A program made the position numbers and the translations under genes. Below the pieces are notes generated by a model. It did no database searches and was not told the origin of the DNA. It was given only the letters and a program-made list of their open reading frames with translations. Positions 15,138 through 22,217 of a stretch of 23,073 nucleotides of DNA are shown here, one piece after another. Source of the stretch: DASRFR01 sp035651455 (lineage in GTDB: Bacteria; Acidobacteriota; Terriglobia; Terriglobales; Acidobacteriaceae); the NCBI GenBank assembly GCA_035651455.1, contig DASRFR010000010.1:1-23073 (forward strand), in the 5' to 3' direction. Within the stretch, counting starts at the first letter, position 1. Each line of letters begins with the position of its first letter.

Positions 15138-15620
15138 TCACGCGCTTTTGTCCACACCGGATTGTTGCGCGGCGGCACTGGTATGCACCTGCCACACTCC
15201 TTCAAAATCGATGAAATAGCAATCCACCTGCAGCTCAGGAAAGCGGCTGCTCACCAGTTCGGCAGCCCGCAACAACTCGTTGCGGTGATGCTGCTTCTCG
15301 ACCTCGCGATCTCCGCGAAAAGCCGCCAAACCGCCGTAGGTAGCACAATCGGAATGGCTGGTGAGGATAAGACGCTTGGTCTTATGCAGCAAGGCGGACA
15401 TGCGAACCTGCTCGAGGATGAAGTCGCGCTCGAAGTCATTGCGCGGAGAGGCCATGGTTTTGGCGCCGCCGGCGACCACGATCATGTCCGGGTAGGAGAC
15501 TTGCTCGCGGCGAAGAAACTTGTTAACCGTCTGCCGGATGCGCGAGTCGAAGCAACAGAGGACGGCGGCCTCCGCAACATAGGCGCCGGGCGGTGCGTCG
15601 AAGTGAAATATCTTCTGCAT
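15138..15620 (-). CDS. Divergent beta-carbonic-anhydrase-like protein
   Basis: The 160-aa protein shows the zinc-site pattern of beta-class carbonic anhydrases: CFDSR (Cys23, Asp25, Arg27) and HSDC (His89, Cys92) followed by a Gly-rich turn. The three zinc ligands and the Asp-Arg pair are present. However, it is shorter than usual (about 200 residues) and the loop between the motifs reads VAGGAKTMASP rather than the familiar RNAGN. It may be a carbonic anhydrase or a related zinc protein with another role. No signal peptide is visible. Start choice is uncertain: ATG 15620 or ATG 15647, neither with a good ribosome-binding site. It follows pspA by 85 bases and precedes the hydrolase by 28. Confidence 0.75.
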   Translation of the reverse strand: MQKIFHFDAPPGAYVAEAAVLCCFDSRIRQTVNKFLRREQVSYPDMIVVAGGAKTMASPRNDFERDFILEQVRMSALLHKTKRLILTSHSDCATYGGLAAFRGDREVEKQHHRNELLRAAELVSSRFPELQVDCYFIDFEGVWQVHTSAAAQQSGVDKSA

Positions 15621-15705
15621 AGTCGATTTTGGCGGGATCAGGCGCATGCGCCAGCCCGGAGCGGAACCCCAGGCCGCCGTGTGAACCTCACCATAGCCGC
15701 ATTAT

Positions 15706-16377
15706 CTAAGATACCGCGCCCCGCTTGCTTTTGAGATGCGAGAGCAACTGCTCGATACGATCTTCTTTTTCCAGGGCGGCGAGGCGCTCTTCCACATCCT
15801 CGGCGTGGGCGGCGAGCTCGACCTTGGCCTCGCTGACAGCCTCAGCGTGCGCCACCTTACGCTTCATGCGGTCGAAAGCACCACCGTTGGCGCTGTCTGT
15901 CATCGCCACGCGCGCATCCGTTGCCTTCCCCAAGGCGCGGGCACGGCGCTGCTGTGCCACCAGCAGATCGGCCTTGGCTTGCGCTTCCGCGAGCTTCTGT
16001 TCCAGCTTGCGGAGAGCCGATTTGAGATTCTCGACCTGCGCTTTCTGATCGATCACCTGCTGCTCGAAGTTGGCACAGAGTTCGCGATAGCTCTCAGTGC
16101 GCTGTAGAGCGGCGCGAGCCAGGTCGTCCTGCTTCTTGTCGACGGCGAGCTCGGCCTTGCGCATCCATTCCGCCACCTTGTCCTCGTTTTCCTTTTTCTT
16201 CTTTTCCAGCAGGTGCTGATCGGCGATGGCGATCGCGACCTGCGTCTTGACCTGCAAAAGCTGGTTCTGCATGTCGAGGATGACCTGCTTGATCATTTTT
16301 TCCGGGTCCTCGGCCTTATCGATCAAATCATTAAGATTGGCCCGGACGAGAGTAGAAACGCGCTCGAGTAGTGCCAT
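15706..16377 (-). CDS. pspA: PspA/IM30 (ESCRT-III-like) membrane-stress protein
   Basis: PspA proteins polymerise on damaged inner membrane and help keep the proton gradient. The 223-aa protein begins with the characteristic amphipathic helix and LLERVSTLVRANLNDLIDKAEDPEKM. It then has a VILDMQNQLLQVK segment and long charged helices throughout (predicted coiled coil to about residue 215). Length and layout are normal. A GGAG precedes ATG 16377. Upstream on the same strand are a 59-aa membrane protein, a flotillin and an NfeD protein, a pairing known from Bacillus and other bacteria where flotillins and PspA respond to membrane disturbance. No E. coli-type PspF or PspBC is present in the window; the XRE protein at 19361-19894 is the likely regulator. 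Confidence 0.93.
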   Translation of the reverse strand: MALLERVSTLVRANLNDLIDKAEDPEKMIKQVILDMQNQLLQVKTQVAIAIADQHLLEKKKKENEDKVAEWMRKAELAVDKKQDDLARAALQRTESYRELCANFEQQVIDQKAQVENLKSALRKLEQKLAEAQAKADLLVAQQRRARALGKATDARVAMTDSANGGAFDRMKRKVAHAEAVSEAKVELAAHAEDVEERLAALEKEDRIEQLLSHLKSKRGAVS

Positions 16378-16454
16378 GGGAAACTCCTTTCAAGTGCCTG
16401 CTGCCTGGATTCGCTATCAGCCCTCATCGGGTGTTAGCCAATCCGAATTCGGTT

Positions 16455-16634
16455 TCAGGTCCGGTCTCGTTTCCAAGAACCGGAGAAAAATGTGATCGCG
16501 AGGTAGGCGAGAATGCCGGCGGCGACCCAGACTCCAACGTGTCCGGTGACAGCGCCGCCAGCCGCGCCCATTGCCGCACCCAGCGCGACCGCCACGCCCA
16601 GCGATCGCGCGTGCTCTCTGTCGTCGTGCGTCAT
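16455..16634 (-). CDS. 59-aa glycine-rich membrane protein
   Basis: The start ATG at 16634 is fixed by GGAGG four bases upstream; the frame stays open further left of this start but without support. The protein has a short hydrophilic head (MTHDDREHARS), a glycine-zipper-like segment (VALGAAMGAAGGAVTG) and a second hydrophobic segment (VWVAAGILAYLAITFF), ending in a basic tail. It matches no family I know. Its place between flotillin and pspA, 77 bases before pspA, suggests a membrane-embedded accessory of that system, perhaps comparable in position to PspB or PspC but unrelated in sequence. That role is inference. Confidence 0.75.
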   Translation of the reverse strand: MTHDDREHARSLGVAVALGAAMGAAGGAVTGHVGVWVAAGILAYLAITFFSGSWKRDRT

Positions 16635-16717
16635 AGATCCTCCGAAGGCTTCCGAGCCATGCCCGGCCAGAGGCGGGTCAAACATCCGCAAGAAAGACCC
16701 GCCCTGACCAGGCGGTG

Positions 16718-18175
16718 CTACTTCCCTGCTCCCGCTGCATTGCTCGATGGCGGAAGCGCATCCGGCCTTGGGGCCTTGTCGCCGATCAGGCGCACCTTGG
16801 AGAGGAGCTCGTTCATGCTCATCCCGGAGAGCGTCTCGAACAGCGCGGGCACCTGGGCAGCGATCTTCGTAATGTCGCCGGTAATCTTGCTCATACCGGC
16901 GCCGTCGCCATTGCCCGTCGAGACCACCGTGATCTTGTCGACATTGGCCAGCGGGCTCGCCAAAGCTTTCACTACTTCCGGCAAACCGGTGAGCAGCTTG
17001 TCGATGACCGCGGCCTGGTTGTACTCCTGGAAGGCCTCGGCTTTCACGTTCATGGCGCGGGCTTCCGCGTCGCCCTTCTTGAAGATGATCTCGGCTTCGG
17101 CTTCGCCCTGCGCGCGAATCGCGGAGGCCTGGCCTTCGGCTTCGACCATCAGGCGCTGCTTCTCGGCGGCGGCGAGGGTCTCGATGCGCTGACGCTCGAT
17201 CTCAGCCTGCTTCAGTACGGTTGCGATCAACTCTTTCTCGCGCCGGGCGATCTCGGCTTCCTGCACCTTGACCTGCTGTTCCTTCTCGACCTGCTGCACC
17301 TTGACGCTTTCGGCGATGACCTGCTGCTGCATGATGTTGGCCTGGATGTCATAAGCCTTATCGGCCTGGGCCTGCTGCTTCTTCATGAGCTCCTGGTATT
17401 GCGCCTTCTTTACTTCCAGGTCGCGCTGCGCCTCGGCCTGCTTGGCTTGGGAAAGGGTTTCGGCAAGCACGCGCTCCTGGTCTGCCTGTGCCTTGGCGAC
17501 CGCAGACTCACGAGATGCGAGCGCACGCTTGATGGCGGTGTCACGATCGGCTTCGGCGGCGGCCACATCAGCATCGCGCTTGATGCGCGCCACATCGGGA
17601 CGGCCCATGTTCGTGATGTATTCGTTCTTGTCGCGAACTTCCTTGATGGTGAAAGAGATGACTTCCAAGCCCATCTTGTTCATGTCGTCCGCGCAAGTAG
17701 AGCGCATGCGGTCGGAAACCATCTCCGGCTGTTTGACGATTTCTTCTACGGTTAACTGGCCGATGATGCCGCGCAAATGTCCTTCCATGACCAGGCGGAT
17801 CAGGCCTTCGCGCTGCTCCGGCGTCTTGGTGAGAAACTGCTCGGACGCAGTCAGGATTGACTCGGTGTCGGATTTCACCTTGATTTGCGCGACGGCCTCG
17901 ACCGTAACCGCGACGCCCTGCTTGGTGTAGAGGTCTTGTTGCGGGGCCACATCGAAGGACATGAGCTCGAGCGAGAGCTCGCGGCAGTTCTCGATCATGG
18001 GGAAAATAACCGTGCCATGCCCCTTCACCACACGGGTGCCGCGAAAACCATAAACAACCAGCGCTTCATGGGGTCCCGCCTTGCGGTAGAGCCGAGCCAG
18101 CATGCTCATGAGGAACATGAGCACGAGGATCAGCAGTCCCACCATGATCCAAATTTCCATTGCTATGCCGAACAT
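16718..18175 (-). CDS. floT: Flotillin-like SPFH protein
   Basis: Flotillins assemble on the cytoplasmic side of membrane microdomains. The 485-aa protein has one N-terminal membrane segment (about residues 8-30), an SPFH domain (about 35-215) and a long Ala/Glu/Lys/Gln-rich coiled coil (about 215-400). The C-terminal flotillin region contains YNQAAVIDKLLTGLPEV and DKITVVSTG. This is the FloT/YuaG arrangement, complete and of normal length. GGAGGAGG lies four bases before ATG 18175. The DUF1648 gene ends 35 bases upstream and an NfeD gene precedes that. Flotillin-NfeD pairing is common and NfeD proteins are thought to help flotillin function, which supports the call. The symbol is given by similarity of layout. 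Confidence 0.93.
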   Translation of the reverse strand: MFGIAMEIWIMVGLLILVLMFLMSMLARLYRKAGPHEALVVYGFRGTRVVKGHGTVIFPMIENCRELSLELMSFDVAPQQDLYTKQGVAVTVEAVAQIKVKSDTESILTASEQFLTKTPEQREGLIRLVMEGHLRGIIGQLTVEEIVKQPEMVSDRMRSTCADDMNKMGLEVISFTIKEVRDKNEYITNMGRPDVARIKRDADVAAAEADRDTAIKRALASRESAVAKAQADQERVLAETLSQAKQAEAQRDLEVKKAQYQELMKKQQAQADKAYDIQANIMQQQVIAESVKVQQVEKEQQVKVQEAEIARREKELIATVLKQAEIERQRIETLAAAEKQRLMVEAEGQASAIRAQGEAEAEIIFKKGDAEARAMNVKAEAFQEYNQAAVIDKLLTGLPEVVKALASPLANVDKITVVSTGNGDGAGMSKITGDITKIAAQVPALFETLSGMSMNELLSKVRLIGDKAPRPDALPPSSNAAGAGK

Positions 18176-18210
18176 ATCGCCTCCTCCAAATACAAAGATC
18201 GATCAGACGG

Positions 18211-18678
18211 TCATGAACGCGCAGCCGTTTCCCGGAGATTCAGTCCCGGAGCGCGCCGCTGGCGAGCGAAAAGCAGCACCAGCAGCACAATCGCGCCGGG
18301 CCCGGCAAAAATTGCCGGGCCGGTATACACCGGCTTGCCATAAAGGCTGTAATCGAGCACTGACTCGAAGATGAAGAGCATCACGCCTAGTTGCGCCCAA
18401 AAGGCCGCGAGGAGCGCCCACTGCAGCCAGGACGGCGCATTCCGCACCCGCAGAACCAAGAGCACGATGGCGAAGACCGCGAGCATGATCGCAATCAGCT
18501 CCAGGTTGAAGTTCAGTGATTGCTGGCGCGTCATCCAACCGGTGGCGTGTCCCGCCGAGTTGAACTTGGTCGCCACCCGCTCCGGCAACTGGTCCCAGAC
18601 CTGGCGATAGCGCACGACAATTGCGGGGCATGCCAGCCACATGGAAACGGTCAACGCGGAATGTAGTCTGCGATTCAT
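18211..18678 (-). CDS. DUF1648 domain membrane protein
   Basis: The 155-aa protein shows the DUF1648 signature near its start (WDQLPERVATKFNSAGHATGWM), between an initial hydrophobic segment (about 7-22) and three further ones (about 65-82, 88-108 and 120-142). DUF1648 occurs in SdpI-type immunity and signalling proteins and in many uncharacterised membrane proteins. Here the domain is alone with a short membrane part. The start ATG 18678 is chosen because the longer open frame overlaps nfeD and lacks a ribosome-binding site; AAGG upstream is weak. It sits 17 bases after nfeD and 35 before the flotillin gene, so it is inside the membrane-stress operon. A role as a sensor or SdpI-like partner is speculation. 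Confidence 0.8.
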   Translation of the reverse strand: MNRRLHSALTVSMWLACPAIVVRYRQVWDQLPERVATKFNSAGHATGWMTRQQSLNFNLELIAIMLAVFAIVLLVLRVRNAPSWLQWALLAAFWAQLGVMLFIFESVLDYSLYGKPVYTGPAIFAGPGAIVLLVLLFARQRRAPGLNLRETAARS

Positions 18679-18695
18679 ACGGTGCCTTATGCGGC

Positions 18696-19364
18696 CTATA
18701 ACACGGGCCCAGAAGCCGACTGGCTCTCGCCTGCCTCGGCCGCCATCTCTTCCCACAAGCGCACATATGCGATGCCACGCTCATAGCGAGTGACCACGAC
18801 TTCGCTGTCCTTGGGAATCGCCGCGCCATTTTCGGCACGCACGCCGCAAACCCTGCGGGTACCGGCTTGCGAGTAGATCAACTCACCCGTTCCGCCCTCG
18901 CCTACGGAGCTGCAGATTTTTCCCAACACGCCAATCATGTCGTAGTCGGCCGGATCCATGTTCTCTTCCTGCGAAGTCAGCACCCTGCTGATGAAGAGAT
19001 AAATAATGGTCGCGCCGCCCAGTCCACTCACCAAGGCAATACCCAAGCCCATCACAAACCAGACGCGAGAAAACCGCGTAAGCAGGAAGCCGATCCCTCC
19101 AAACCACGCGAGAAATGCGGTGAACGTCACGAAATTGAACGGCGAGACCTGGCCCGAGTGAGCCGTGACCCGCGACCCTGCTTTGGCGAGACCGCCAGGG
19201 GAGGGATGCGGCGCGCCTCCGCCGTGAGCTGCCGGGGCATGGCCGACACCGTGTGGAACATGCGGGAGATGCAGGTGCCAGCGCATGCCGCCGGCGATGA
19301 ACGAAAAGAAACTGAAAAAAAAGCCAGCGACAAAACAGACCAGGTAAAAATCTGCCCAGGTCAT
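18696..19364 (-). CDS. NfeD-like membrane protein
   Basis: The 222-aa protein has an N-terminal membrane segment (about 5-27), a His/Pro/Gly-rich loop (about 30-65), two further hydrophobic segments (about 75-92 and 98-125) and a C-terminal OB-fold-like domain (about 140-205). The last has the NfeD pattern GVLGKICSSVGEGGTGEL followed by VVVTRYERGIAYV. NfeD proteins are encoded next to flotillins or stomatins and are thought to act with them in membrane organisation. The start ATG 19364 overlaps the regulator stop by four bases (ATGA), with GGAGG nine bases upstream inside the regulator gene. A GTG at 19373 would leave no room for the ribosome-binding site. Confidence 0.85.
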   Translation of the reverse strand: MTWADFYLVCFVAGFFFSFFSFIAGGMRWHLHLPHVPHGVGHAPAAHGGGAPHPSPGGLAKAGSRVTAHSGQVSPFNFVTFTAFLAWFGGIGFLLTRFSRVWFVMGLGIALVSGLGGATIIYLFISRVLTSQEENMDPADYDMIGVLGKICSSVGEGGTGELIYSQAGTRRVCGVRAENGAAIPKDSEVVVTRYERGIAYVRLWEEMAAEAGESQSASGPVL

Positions 19365-19894
19365 CGCGTACACCCTCCTTTCAGCGGATCGGAATCACGG
19401 GATTGCGTTGCAGCACCCTGACGCGGCGCGTCTGGCTTAAGAGCATCCAGTAACCGGTCGGCAAGTCCCGGAGTGTCGAGAATGGCTCCAAGGAGCAGAA
19501 AGCAGCGCCTAGTATCTTTTTCACGAGCGACCTTGATCATGACTTCGCTGACCTCAGGATCGCTGGCAAACCGCTCAGAACCCTGCAGCAGCCACACGTC
19601 GAGTTTGCCTTCCGTGGTGCGCAGGTCGGACGCGAGTTCGGTGTGATAGCCGGCCGGATCATCGACCAAGAAGCCGGGGTGAACCTTGAAGAACTGCGCC
19701 AGCAAGGTACGCGTGTCCTGGGTCATGTGCGGGCGCGAGCCATTTTCGATCTGCGAGAGATACGACTGGCTAATGGACTTCCTGGTTTCGCGCTTGACCT
19801 CGCGCACAACTTCCTGCTGGGTCAGGGGGCGGCCCAGCCCGCGGAGAGAGCCTTCGACTTCGCGAAGGTAGCGAATTTTCTCGCCCAGCGTCAT
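19361..19894 (-). CDS. XRE-family helix-turn-helix regulator of the membrane-stress operon
   Basis: The 177-aa protein has an XRE-type DNA-binding domain in about residues 1-80. It includes LTQQEVVREV, a recognition-helix region ISQSYLSQIENGSRPHM, and TLLAQFFKVHPGFLVDD. The loop between the first helices is longer than in phage repressors and recalls EspR-like regulators. The C-terminal half (about 85-160) is helical with no recognised ligand domain, and may serve for dimerisation. Its promoter and an inverted repeat lie directly before the gene, so it probably represses itself. The stop overlaps nfeD by four bases, which ties the regulator to the operon. A role as switch for the flotillin-PspA module is inference from position. 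Confidence 0.88.
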   Translation of the reverse strand: MTLGEKIRYLREVEGSLRGLGRPLTQQEVVREVKRETRKSISQSYLSQIENGSRPHMTQDTRTLLAQFFKVHPGFLVDDPAGYHTELASDLRTTEGKLDVWLLQGSERFASDPEVSEVMIKVAREKDTRRCFLLLGAILDTPGLADRLLDALKPDAPRQGAATQSRDSDPLKGGCTR

Positions 19895-19906
19895 ATATCA
19901 CAAATC

Positions 19907-19922
19907 GCGATAATAATATCGC
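19907..19922. promoter_or_regulatory. Operator-like inverted repeat over the -10 box
   Basis: GCGATA (19907-19912) and TATCGC (19917-19922) form a perfect six-base inverted repeat with a four-base centre, covering the whole -10 element. A protein bound here would block the polymerase. The most likely ligand is the XRE protein encoded immediately downstream. Confidence 0.6.
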
Positions 19923-19940
19923 AATCTGCAATGCTGTCAA
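19913..19940 (-). promoter_or_regulatory. Sigma-70-like promoter of the XRE-nfeD-flotillin-pspA operon
   Basis: On the minus strand a perfect -35 TTGACA (19940-19935) is followed by a 16-base spacer and a -10 TATTAT (19918-19913). Transcription would start near 19906, leaving only about a dozen bases before the ATG at 19894, with no Shine-Dalgarno sequence. The regulator mRNA is therefore probably near-leaderless. Confidence 0.7.
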
Positions 19941-19999
19941 GAAAAGAATGTGCCTGATTTTCTTCAAGTTAGAAGCTGGAATGAGTTATAGCCGTGGGC

Positions 20000-20599
20000 T
20001 CACGCGCTAGCGATGCGTTCCCAGCCCTGCGGATAAAGGGCCACGAGGGCAACATCGTCGACCACAATTTCCGCGGAAAAGCCGGTAGCGCTTTCGTAGC
20101 GATAGCGGTTGGCCGCAATGCGCGTGTATGTCTGCGGCAGGGGTCGGATCTGAAGCTCGGGAAACTTTGCCCACGCGGCGGTTACAGAAACTGTCTGTCC
20201 GATGGACAAATTTAGGCGCCGGATGGGTAACGTGTTCGTGGCGGGAGTCAAGCCCAGATCGATGTCAACACAGTCTTTCACGTCAGGCAGTTCCCCATCG
20301 GGGCTCCGCCAAACGCCGTCACTTCCGACGGAAAGGCGCAGGCTCTGAGAGTTAGCGGCAATCGTTCGGTTCACCTCGACGCGGCGCGTGCGCCATTGGC
20401 TGTCGCAGTATACGGCGTAGTCCGCGTGCAAGGGATGATGCTCGTCGACAGCACCGACCACAGTTCCCTTCAGGAGCCAGCCGTCAGAGATTCGCGACAG
20501 GTGGCAAAGCTCTGTGCCATTCAGAAACAGGTTTCGCCAGACTACAGTGCGCAGCAATTCCTCGGCGGGTGGGGCATAGTCCATTGGCTCTGCGGTCAT
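20000..20599 (-). CDS. Putative glycolipid-binding protein
   Basis: The 199-aa protein matches the putative glycolipid-binding family (Pfam Glycolipid_bind, formerly DUF1089), best seen in the conserved LGLTPATNTLPIRRL segment (about 115-129), the early WRNLFLNGTELCHL stretch and the RYRYESATGFSAEI near the end. The known structure of this family is a beta-rich barrel; the proposed lipid ligand is from fold comparison, not proven function. No signal peptide is seen, so it should be cytosolic. The start ATG 20599 overlaps the stop of the ABM-like gene by four bases (ATGA), so the two are translationally coupled. It ends 105 bases before the promoter region of the XRE operon. Confidence 0.88.
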   Translation of the reverse strand: MTAEPMDYAPPAEELLRTVVWRNLFLNGTELCHLSRISDGWLLKGTVVGAVDEHHPLHADYAVYCDSQWRTRRVEVNRTIAANSQSLRLSVGSDGVWRSPDGELPDVKDCVDIDLGLTPATNTLPIRRLNLSIGQTVSVTAAWAKFPELQIRPLPQTYTRIAANRYRYESATGFSAEIVVDDVALVALYPQGWERIASA

Positions 20600-20907
20600 T
20601 GGGTGACGGCGTTCAGCACTTCATAGTGGGTGACGTGCGGATCGAGGCTCAGCAGGAAGCGCTTGTCTTCCGGATAGTACACCGCCTTCTCATAATCGGG
20701 CCCGGCGAACGCCTTGATAGATTCATACGAATCCCAAAGAGAGATGAACCAGAATTCGGCCGCGTCCTGGTTGAGACGGCGGAGGAGCCAAACGCCGCGA
20801 TTACCGGGGATCGATTTGCATTGTTTGACGCCAGTCTCCTGCAGGTACTCGAAGTAGGCTTCGGAATCAGAATTGCGAGTTTCGCCGCGCCAGCAGCGAG
20901 CAATCAT
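20596..20907 (-). CDS. ABM-like dimeric alpha/beta-barrel protein
   Basis: The 103-aa protein has the size and pattern of the antibiotic biosynthesis monooxygenase (ABM) and related ferredoxin-like barrel family. It starts with a beta strand (MIARCWRGET), then a helix (EAYFEYLQETGVKQ), GNRGVWLLRR, EFWFISLWDSYESIKAFAG, and a closing HYEVLNAV strand. Such proteins form dimers and act as small monooxygenases, isomerases or stress proteins. The WFISLWDSYESIKAF segment is typical of the stress-type members. The start ATG 20907 is fixed by GGAGG six bases upstream, although the frame is open to 21051. Its stop overlaps the glycolipid-binding gene. Confidence 0.85.
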   Translation of the reverse strand: MIARCWRGETRNSDSEAYFEYLQETGVKQCKSIPGNRGVWLLRRLNQDAAEFWFISLWDSYESIKAFAGPDYEKAVYYPEDKRFLLSLDPHVTHYEVLNAVTQ

Positions 20908-21055
20908 AGTAGGCCTCCATCGGAATGAATGACTTATTCCTTTTGGCAGATGAGCGTGAAGGCGGGAACGTTTCGATTTTTCAGAAGAGCAGAGGGAAAG
21001 AGTGCGGATTGCAGGTCGATCGGTTCCAGCCGGCAACAGAGGTGGGTACAAAAAG

Positions 21056-21090
21056 CAAGAACGCCTCCGTTGCCGGAGGCGTTTCTGCTT
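21056..21090 (-). terminator. Terminator after the tandem-domain secreted protein gene
   Basis: ACGCCTCCG (21061-21069) pairs perfectly with CGGAGGCGT (21074-21082) around a four-base loop, and flanking A and T extend it. Read on the minus strand it is followed by a T-rich tail (CTTGCTTTTTG). It lies 36 bases after the stop of the gene ending at 21126 and separates it from the ABM-glycolipid pair. Confidence 0.8.
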
Positions 21091-21125
21091 ACTCTAGTCC
21101 TGACACAACAGACGATAAGAGTGTG

Positions 21126-21758
21126 TTATCGGGAAGTGCGACGGTTATTGTGCTTGGCGCCATAGATCTGCTTGGACACGTGATTTTCCTGCCGATTTAC
21201 TTTCTGGCGCTCCGCAGGGGTCAGGGTGCCACCGTTGGCGGCACGATCCCGCTGGACTTCGCGGCCGATGGCTGCGTCTTCTTTTTCCAATCTCGAAGCT
21301 TCGCCGGCAGTCAATTGGCCGCTGTTTACGCCCTGAGCGATGCGGTCCTGCTGACGATCCATACGCTTACCCACTTCGCTCTTGGGATCCTGGCTGACGG
21401 TACGGTTGTTGTGCGCGTCCTTGTAAATCTGGTGCGACATGTAGTTCTGCTGCCTTTGCAGCTTCTCGCGATCGGCGGCGCTCAGCTTGCCACCATTGGC
21501 CGCCTTCATGCGCGCGGCTTCACGGTTAATCTTAGCTTCGTCGCTTTCAAGCTTGCTGGCCTCGCCCGGGGTCAACTCGCCATCGGCGATGCCGCGGGAA
21601 ATTCGATCCTGCTGGTTTTCCGCCCGCTGTCCAGGTTTCATCTTGTTCTGTTGTACGGGGGGCTGTGCCGGATCGGGGGTGGAAGTCTGGGCCGCCGCAG
21701 GCAGCATGAACGCCGCGAGGGCCGCGCTCAGCATCAGCATTCTGGTTTCGTGCTTCAT
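21126..21758 (-). CDS. Secreted protein with two tandem ~70-residue repeats
   Basis: The 210-aa precursor starts at ATG 21758 (AGGAG eight bases upstream) and has a signal peptide (about 1-24, ending AAAQ). After a Pro/Gln-rich linker come two copies of one unit (about 50-115 and 132-200). Each reads QQDRI, then a GxLTxGEASxLE segment, a helix, ANGGxLxxxERxKxxRQxN, and finally S-x-QIY with a His-Asn end. The helix-loop-helix rhythm with Asp/Glu and Gly is a little like an EF-hand, but no canonical calcium loop is present. Similar proteins are annotated as hypothetical in soil bacteria, to my knowledge without known function. It has its own terminator and appears to be a single-gene transcript. 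Confidence 0.85.
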   Translation of the reverse strand: MKHETRMLMLSAALAAFMLPAAAQTSTPDPAQPPVQQNKMKPGQRAENQQDRISRGIADGELTPGEASKLESDEAKINREAARMKAANGGKLSAADREKLQRQQNYMSHQIYKDAHNNRTVSQDPKSEVGKRMDRQQDRIAQGVNSGQLTAGEASRLEKEDAAIGREVQRDRAANGGTLTPAERQKVNRQENHVSKQIYGAKHNNRRTSR

Positions 21759-21995
21759 GACATCGTCTCCTGAAATTCGAATTGATTTTTGCTCTGCGGC
21801 TACTGCCGCTGTCATTGAAATGGAACACGGCTACTCGGGATTTGTTGCGGTGGAATTCGGGCACTCCTAAGTTGAAGATTGTAGACGGATTACATGCACC
21901 GCACATGGGGCATGCACTAGTGAGTTTTGGCGAAATTGGTTACCATGCGATCGAGCGCGAAACTGGCATGGGCGCCAAGGGCCAAAAGCGAAACG

Positions 21996-22217
21996 TCAGC
22001 ACTGGGCCAGAGGCCGCCAAGAGAAGCAAACAAACGGAGCTGGAATAGACTTAACGACGGCCATCAATCTTCCGCTGAATTTTGCGGTAGACTTGTAGCG
22101 AATTTCGAAGCGCTTACATTCGCGCGAATCGAGATTGACCAGCGTGAGTTTTCTCCCCCAGACACTGCTGGTCCCAGGGGTGGGCGGTATCCAGCTCACC
22201 CCTTGGTCTAACATCAT
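21996..22217 (-). CDS. Possible small hypothetical protein
   Basis: A 73-codon frame begins at ATG 22217 after a GGAAGGAAG stretch that could serve as a ribosome-binding site. The product has a Pro-rich start (SWIPPTPG), a central mixed segment (GRKLTLVNLDSRECKRFEI) and a short hydrophobic end. It has no recognised family, signal peptide or membrane segment. The only support is the ribosome-binding site and the otherwise gene-free region. The frame extends upstream to 22301 without a better start. It may be a chance frame or a remnant. Confidence 0.25.
   Translation of the reverse strand: MMLDQGVSWIPPTPGTSSVWGRKLTLVNLDSRECKRFEIRYKSTAKFSGRLMAVVKSIPAPFVCFSWRPLAQC

Noticed and set aside
16371..17755. 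Long + strand frames opposite flotillin and pspA
   Set aside because: They are shadows of coiled-coil genes; the minus-strand proteins carry the recognisable domains and ribosome-binding sites.
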